DNA of 33,769 nucleotides from Beijerinckiaceae bacterium (GTDB lineage: Bacteria; Pseudomonadota; Alphaproteobacteria; Rhizobiales; Beijerinckiaceae): positions 1-33,769 of the forward strand of contig CANBVC010000006.1 of assembly GCA_947372795.1 (NCBI GenBank). Reading direction: 5' to 3'. The notes under the pieces are model-generated. The model was not told the origin of the DNA, did no database searches, and worked only from the letters and a program-made list of their open reading frames with translations. Shown here piece after piece: positions 33,177 through 33,769 of this stretch; position 1 is the first letter of the stretch, and every line of letters starts with the position of its first letter. The translations under genes and the position numbers were made by a program.

Positions 33177-33769
33177 ATGCCGAATGGGCAGACGCTCGTG
33201 GAAACGCGGGATTTGATCATGCGTTTCGGGCCGGTCACGGCGGTGAATGGAGTCTCGTTTTCCGTCAACCGGGGCGAGGTCGTGGGCTTCCTTGGTCCCA
33301 ACGGGGCGGGCAAATCCACCACCATGAAGATCATCGCGGGATTTCTTGAGCCCACATCTGGCTCGGCTTTCGTCGCGGGCCATGACACGCGCAAGGACCC
33401 CATCCCCGCGCGCCAGCATCTTGGCTATCTCCCAGAGGGCGCGCCAGCCTATCCTGACATGACCGTGGCTGATTTCCTGAGCTTCGTCGCCGGACTGCGC
33501 GGACTCACCGCGCGCCAAACCAATGACCGCCTCGCCGAACTGGTTGAAAGCATTGATCTCGCCGAGGTCTGGGACCGCCGCATCGAGGCCCTGTCGAAGG
33601 GCTACAAGCGGCGCGTCGGCATCGCTATGGCGCTGGTGCACGACCCTGACGTGCTCATTCTCGATGAGCCGACCGATGGTCTTGACCCCAACCAGAAGCA
33701 CGAAATGCGCTGCCTCATCCGCACGCTGGCGCCCAGCAAGGCGATCATCGTTTCGACGCATATCCTTGA
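33177..33769 (+). CDS. ABC transporter ATP-binding protein (3' truncated)
   Basis: The N-terminal 197 residues of an ABC ATPase, running off the end of the window. Walker A is FLGPNGAGKSTTMKII, the Q-loop region LGYLPEGAPAYPDMTVADFL, the signature LSKGYKRRVGIAMAL, Walker B VLILDEPTDGLDPNQ, and the H-loop histidine is in STHIL at the very end. This type (GldA/NosF/drug-export-like) usually works with an ABC-2 permease or a Gld-type partner encoded downstream, outside this window. GGAGGGAG lies 8 bases upstream of the ATG. A 170-base gap separates it from the preceding gene, so it probably has its own promoter. Confidence 0.9.
   Translation, partial: MPNGQTLVETRDLIMRFGPVTAVNGVSFSVNRGEVVGFLGPNGAGKSTTMKIIAGFLEPTSGSAFVAGHDTRKDPIPARQHLGYLPEGAPAYPDMTVADFLSFVAGLRGLTARQTNDRLAELVESIDLAEVWDRRIEALSKGYKRRVGIAMALVHDPDVLILDEPTDGLDPNQKHEMRCLIRTLAPSKAIIVSTHIL

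Overview
The window is a GC-rich stretch of a purple-bacterial, alphaproteobacterial chromosome. It carries much of a photosynthesis gene cluster, followed by an exopolysaccharide operon and a short metabolic tail. The antenna alpha polypeptide closely resembles Rhodoblastus acidophilus LH2. Together with C4-type hemA, the oxygen-dependent cyclase acsF and a ppsR-bphP-bphO photoreceptor operon, it points to a phototroph of the Hyphomicrobiales (Rhodoblastus, Rhodopseudomonas or Bradyrhizobium-like). The exact genus cannot be read from the sequence.

Bases 1-9994 (+) are one tightly packed run: bchL (5' cut off), bchM, lhaA, puhA, puhB, puhC, a small unknown gene, acsF, puhE, hemA and a DUF3422 membrane protein. 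Most junctions overlap by 1-4 bases, so this is almost certainly co-transcribed. It supplies bacteriochlorophyll steps, the reaction-centre H subunit and reaction centre/LH1 assembly factors.

Bases 9995-12257 (+) hold a peripheral antenna operon, pucBAC. Its leader has two PpsR-type boxes overlapping a -35-like element, then several hairpins. The alpha chain has Phe44-Leu45 where B800-850 LH2 has Tyr-Trp, which predicts a low-light B800-820 (LH3) antenna.

Bases 12254-13821 hold a small membrane protein (-) and a 312-residue protein (+) with an N-terminal stress-protein-like domain followed by twelve 16-residue repeats in perfect register. A PpsR-type box lies in its upstream region. This is the least explained gene in the window and the best candidate for something undescribed.

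Bases 13877-18106 (-) are ppsR, bphP and bphO: a light- and redox-responsive repressor, a kinase-less bacteriophytochrome and the heme oxygenase that makes its biliverdin chromophore. ppsR has its own upstream PpsR-type box. An AT-rich island of about 200 bp follows, then bchG (-), then about 1.2 kb with no gene I can support.

Bases 20765-30823 (+) form an exopolysaccharide operon: ExoY-like priming transferase, GT2, Wzz/ExoP-like protein without kinase, GT4, a flippase fused to a GH16 glycanase, ExoF-like export protein, ExoQ/Wzy-like polymerase and a polysaccharide deacetylase. Bases 30853-33769 carry an enoyl-CoA hydratase (-), a short apparent remnant of an HMG-CoA lyase gene, a luciferase-like flavin monooxygenase (+) and the start of an ABC transporter ATPase (+, cut off). 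No tRNA, rRNA, CRISPR array or insertion sequence was seen. pufLM, bchP and carotenoid genes are absent from the window.
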